Assembly (NCBI GenBank): GCA_003117195.1
Contig: BDSI01000104.1
Span: 365,121-429,120 of the forward strand
Source: Eudorina sp. 2006-703-Eu-15
Taxonomy: Eukaryota; Chlorophyta; Chlorophyceae; Chlamydomonadales; Volvocaceae
Length of the DNA stretch: 64,000 nt
Direction: 5' to 3'
This document shows positions 60,601 through 64,000 of the stretch, piece by piece. Position numbers and translations under genes: made by a program. Numbering within the stretch: the first letter of the stretch is position 1; each line of letters opens with the position of its first letter. The notes under the pieces were generated by a model. It saw only the letters and a list, made by a program, of their open reading frames with translations. It was not told the DNA's origin and did no database searches.

Positions 60601-61768
60601 GATTTCGTGTAGCCTGGATGGTAGCCCCGCCTCCCACTGCGTGGCGTTGTTTTGACGCCCCGAGCGTGTCAACTACCCATGTGCCTATGCTGTGCTGCGC
60701 ACTTCGCGGTAGCTCAAACTGCCGCGGGACTGCATACCGGGGGACACTAGAGCCGGAGTCTTAGCGGGTCAAGTCTGGGCTAGCATAACCGACTCACCAG
60801 CTCCTGTCGCGCTCCCACGCCCAGGCCGGCCGCCGCAGCTGCACAACAAGCGAGCGTCCGGGATGGTGTGCGAGGAGGAAAAGAGCTGAAATTAGGTCAG
60901 GCGAAACAATCGCAACTCCATCTCGAATGCCCAACCTCCTTCGTTCGTTAGCCAGAGGCATGCACAAGCGTGTAGCGCGCCATTAATGGCAGCCTTTCGC
61001 GCTAATAGCTGCCGAACAGTGACGCCTGCCGCTTGGTCCGCTTCTAATGTCTTAGTTCAAAAGCGCACGATACCGTACCGGAATGCTAACGCGCCGCGGG
61101 TGCGGTGGCGGCATTAAGAGCCTCTGTATGCCCGCCAGCAGAGGCGACACGACCGGCGGCAGGCATTATGTACACGCTGCATCCATAAGTATATATATAT
61201 ACGGAAGGACTCCACAACGTGGGAGCAGTCGGGAGGCACAAGCCCGCTCATGCTCGTTAAAGCTTATGTGCAAACGCGACGCGCAGAAACGCGAAGCGCG
61301 CTTAAAGCGTTATGATTGCGTTGTTATTGTGGGGACAACCCAAGCGTGATGCTGCCAATTTAGACCATGGTCCCAGGCTCCCAGCGTGCATGCCGCTGTA
61401 CGTCACAGCACGCGAGCCCTCCCAACCGCCCAGCGACGCATACCGTAGCGCGCATCAACAAACCCAATACGCCTTTAGGATGTTCATCGGACGGTCGGTC
61501 GATTGGACACACTCCGCTATGTCCACAGATAGGATTCCCGCGATCGCGATGGCTCACCCTCAATTGCCAGTCGCAGGACCTTGCGCGTGCACAGATCACT
61601 GATGCCTGCGGTCTTCAGGTCATTGATGTCGAGAGCGAGGAAAGCTCGGCGCTTCTTAGCTGCGCCGAAACCTTGCCCGTGTAGAATCGAGAAACAGTGC
61701 TCTTTTTCAGCATCCTCTAGATCGTCTAGGCCGTTGATGAAGCCGCGGAGGTCCCAATCCGTGGCCAT
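57642..61768 (-). CDS. SAM-like domain + Crinkler/RHS-type P-loop NTPase
   Basis: Eight minus-strand exons join in phase: 61768-61558, 60146-59940, 59641-59520, 59377-59210, 59142-58750, 58627-58385, 58282-58181 and 58031-57642, giving 611 residues. Exon 1 resembles a SAM domain (LDINDLKTAGISDLCTRKVL). Next comes the segment SSVYIRACYEALFEKL that precedes the ATPase in this family. Walker A is TGTPGTGKSFFLYYLL (residues 141-156). A Walker-B-like WYISDGVPPD is followed by ARIILISSPRREIYK, a hallmark of Crinkler/RHS NTPases, then MPLWSKAELLDC. The C-terminus has MHRLLWQGGTFS, YFMPVKDNFETVDSVLL and a beta-rich VDLCLYYVVPP end. In the family such modules are STAND-like NTPases often fused to nucleases or effectors; no nuclease is evident here. 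The 1.4-kb first intron and the SAM join are the weakest points. The donor after exon 2 could instead be at 59945 (same phase). Confidence 0.75.
60235..60345. repeat. intronic duplicated segment, copy 1
   Basis: About 110 bases sharing CGACACGACCGGCGG, GCATCCATAAG-like sequence and CGTGGGAGCAGTCGGGAGGC with 61144-61255. Both copies are in the same orientation, inside the first intron of the NTPase gene. Confidence 0.7.
61144..61255. repeat. intronic duplicated segment, copy 2
   Basis: Direct partner of 60235-60345, with an added TATATATATA stretch in the middle. Confidence 0.7.
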
Positions 61769-63241
61769 GAGCGTTGGCTGCCTCTTTGGAACGTTCAACC
61801 TGAAGAGTATCTGCGTTGTCGCTTCAAAGAGTCGAGACCAGCACTAACTGAGAGTTATCAGACCCCAAACTTGGGATTGACATGCGCGGCGCGGATGGAG
61901 GAGAGAGCCTGATAATGAATTGCATTATCCTAGTTCTCCTCGCATACGCGTGATATTTGCTTCTGATTATTCCTGAGGTCTTTGACAATACAAAGTAAGA
62001 ATAGTCTGTGACTTGTCGAGTGCGTCGACGTCCCTATTTTTCATCAAGGCTGGGACGAGCAGTACGATTACACGTGCGCACCTGGAGGGGGATGACGAAC
62101 TTCAGTGCAAGACCTACAGCTTTGCTCATTCAAGTAAAATTTCAAAGCTGGTTTTGTATTTAAGCTGGACGGTCTCACCTTACACGCAAACAGTAACAGT
62201 AACGCTGAAAGCGTGGGAACGCCACGCCTCAAGACGATCTGGAACCAGCAGCAAACATGTTAATTATTTGGGAGCTTACTGCTTGAAACGGCGCTGCCCC
62301 TGGGTACTTGGCAGGGGGCCTTAGGAAAGTGGATGCACAAGTGGCAACAATTGCATTATGAAACAAGATTGATGTTTTCATTGTATTGGTGGCCAAGACA
62401 ACGCGTTATTAGAGGGGGGCTTGTGTGGGTACTGCGACGCTCTCAGCGGCTGTTTACATGTTTTATTTCAGCGCTGGTGCATCCTGTCAACTTGTGGCTG
62501 TGTGGCAACCTGAATACTGAATCATAGCCGGAAGACTGAAGCATAGCCGAAAGGAATGAGGTTGGATAGCTGTGCGCGACTGTCCGTCGTGCGACGCACC
62601 GTACATACCCACCCTTAGCCACGCCTTCCTGTTCGCTCCTTAACGACACTGCCTCCCTCTCCCAAAAATCCGCAACAGACATACGGTGCGATAAGACAAC
62701 TCCAGCATACATAACGTATAAAAACGCGTTTGGGTAATGTAACCGTTACAAGGTGGACACGTATCCCGACCGGGTGCTCTAACGGGCCCAGATAGCTCGT
62801 AGGTGCCTCGTCTCATCAACCCCTATCAAGGACTCCAAGCGAGCAGCGACCCGCGGATCGCGGTCAGGCGTGCCGTTCGTACGGCAGGGTCAGGCGCCGT
62901 AGTCCCATCCCGCGCAGTACGGGGACCGCGGCGGAGGAGACGCTGCCCAGCGGCACCAGGTACAGCTCCTGGGAGGGCGCAGGGCGGGCCCGGTTGGCAA
63001 CGTGGCAAGACGAGGGGGTGAGAGCGAGGGCAAAGCCGCTCCCGAGGTTAGGGACGGTTGGGCGATGACCGGGCAGCCTCGCGACATGGACGAGAACTCG
63101 AAAGAACCATCAGACGGGGAAACGGATGCTTCGCGGGCCAAACAATTGATGTACCTCTTCGCGGGTGGGTGGCTCTCCCAAGAACCGACGTGTGCGTTGG
63201 GTTTTGGATCTTGGATTCTGGATCCAGGATTTCGAGTTCCC
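61769..63241. other. spacer upstream of the NTPase gene
   Basis: AT-rich to about 62,750, then GC-rich. No supported exon. It should contain the promoter of the minus-strand NTPase gene. Confidence 0.4.
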
Positions 63242-63322
63242 CACTCCGTATGTGCAAAACCGGCCAGACACTCCGTATGTGCAAAACCGGCCAGACACTC
63301 CGTATGTGCAAAACCGGCCAGA
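63242..63322. repeat. 27-bp tandem repeat, 3 copies
   Basis: Three perfect copies of a 27-base unit starting CACTCCGTATGTGCAAAACC. Because 27 is a multiple of 3, on the minus strand it reads as three copies of a nine-residue unit (SVWPVLHIR) just past the LRR fragment. Confidence 0.95.
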
Positions 63323-63407
63323 CACTCAGCCGACCTGACAGCGCCGCCAAACGGAACCTCTCACTCAAATCCTTCCGACGGACTGAAATTTTCCAGACCA
63401 CCTGCAT

Positions 63408-64000
63408 CCCCGCATGCCGTACATGCCGTACCTCCAGTCCCGTCGCATGCCGCGCGAGCGCCTCCGCGTCCACCCTTCCCAGCCGGAGCCCGCTCAGCGT
63501 CAATCGCCGCAGCGACTGCAACCGACCCAGGCTCGCCAGCCACGGCGCGTGGCCGCCGCCGCGCCCGCCTCGCCGTCGCCGGCGCGCCGTTGGCCTCCGC
63601 CCAGCCACGGGTCCCGCCAGGGCATTACGCTGCCGCGTCTCGTTGATGACCCGCAGCAGCTGCAGCCCTGGGCAGTGCGCGCCAGCTTGCAGAGCCCCAT
63701 CCCTAGAGCTAGGGCCGCCTCCGGCAGTAGCCGCGCGGCGGCGGGCTGGTCGACGTCGCCGTCGCCGATCTCCAGTTTGGGGTTCTTCAACTCCAGGGAA
63801 ACCAGCCCCGGCGGCAGCTGCAGTGCCGCCAGCGCCGCCAGCGACATGCCGCGAGGCCGCTGTAGCGCGCGCGGAGCAGCTGTAGCCGTGGCGGCAACGG
63901 CAGTATCAGGAGCCGCAGCTGTTGTTGTTGTTGTTGTTGTTGTTGCTGCTGCAGCCGGCCACGTCCTGCTGCAGCAGAGGAGCGAACGGGTTGCCGGCCT
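63408..64000 (-). pseudogene. leucine-rich-repeat family fragment, copy 2 (runs off edge)
   Basis: It matches copy 1 at 55358-56068: LQLPPGLVSLELKNPKLEIG and SLRRLTLSGLRLGRVDAEAL are both present. It contains about 80 bases around 63680-63760 that copy 1 lacks. One base is missing near 63848 relative to copy 1 (GCCGCGAGG against GCCGCCGAGG), which breaks the frame between the two LRR blocks. It ends in a Gln/Asn-type trinucleotide tract near 63920-63950. The remainder lies outside the window, so whether it is a pseudogene or an exon pair cannot be settled here. Confidence 0.5.

Noticed and set aside
60800..60845. Extra small exon between the SAM-like exon and 60146 in the NTPase gene
   Set aside because: It has good-looking CAG and GTGAGT sites, but its 41-base length breaks the phase to the next exon, while the direct join is in phase.

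Overview
The window looks like nuclear DNA of a volvocine green alga (Chlamydomonadales). It is GC-rich. Genes are split by many GT-AG introns with GTGAG/GTGGG donors and pyrimidine-CAG acceptors. Proteins carry long Gly, Ala, Gln and Pro runs. TGTAA, the algal poly(A) signal, appears at some 3' ends. A plastid-type CDP-diacylglycerol synthase and a eukaryotic RPL31 sit next to each other. This is inference from content; no organism label was available. All gene models below were built by hand from open frames plus splice phases, and phase continuity is the main check on each.

Layout. (1) 284-4764, minus: a 6-exon gene for an unrecognised protein with short helical segments and a proline-rich end. 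(2) 4765-8370: intergenic, including an AT-rich island and a possible LTR-retroelement primer site. (3) 8371-20136, minus: a 13-exon gene for a protein of about 2,078 residues, coiled-coil and low-complexity, not recognised. (4) 20137-23387: AT-rich spacer. (5) 23388-30617, plus: a 9-exon gene whose C-terminal half is a STAT-type linker plus SH2 domain, with huge Gly/Gln insertions; its first exon(s) are unresolved. (6) 30618-47773: gene-poor and repeat-rich. It holds a 1.2-kb pentanucleotide array, several same-orientation LINE 3' ends with one long LINE ORF remnant, two copies of a proline/alanine/threonine-coding dispersed repeat, and a 506-bp hAT-type MITE with a perfect 8-bp target duplication. 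(7) 47774-53201: RPL31 (minus) and a plastid CDP-DAG synthase (plus), divergently arranged. (8) 53202-57641: leucine-rich-repeat and LINE relics. (9) 57642-61768, minus: an 8-exon gene joining a SAM-like domain to a Crinkler/RHS-type P-loop NTPase. (10) 61769-64000: spacer, then a second LRR-family fragment running off the right edge.

The best candidates for something new are the STAT-like SH2 protein and the SAM + Crinkler/RHS-type NTPase. Both families are best known from other lineages (metazoa/Dictyostelium; oomycetes/chytrids/trypanosomes). Both models are supported by continuous reading phase across all the exons I could place.
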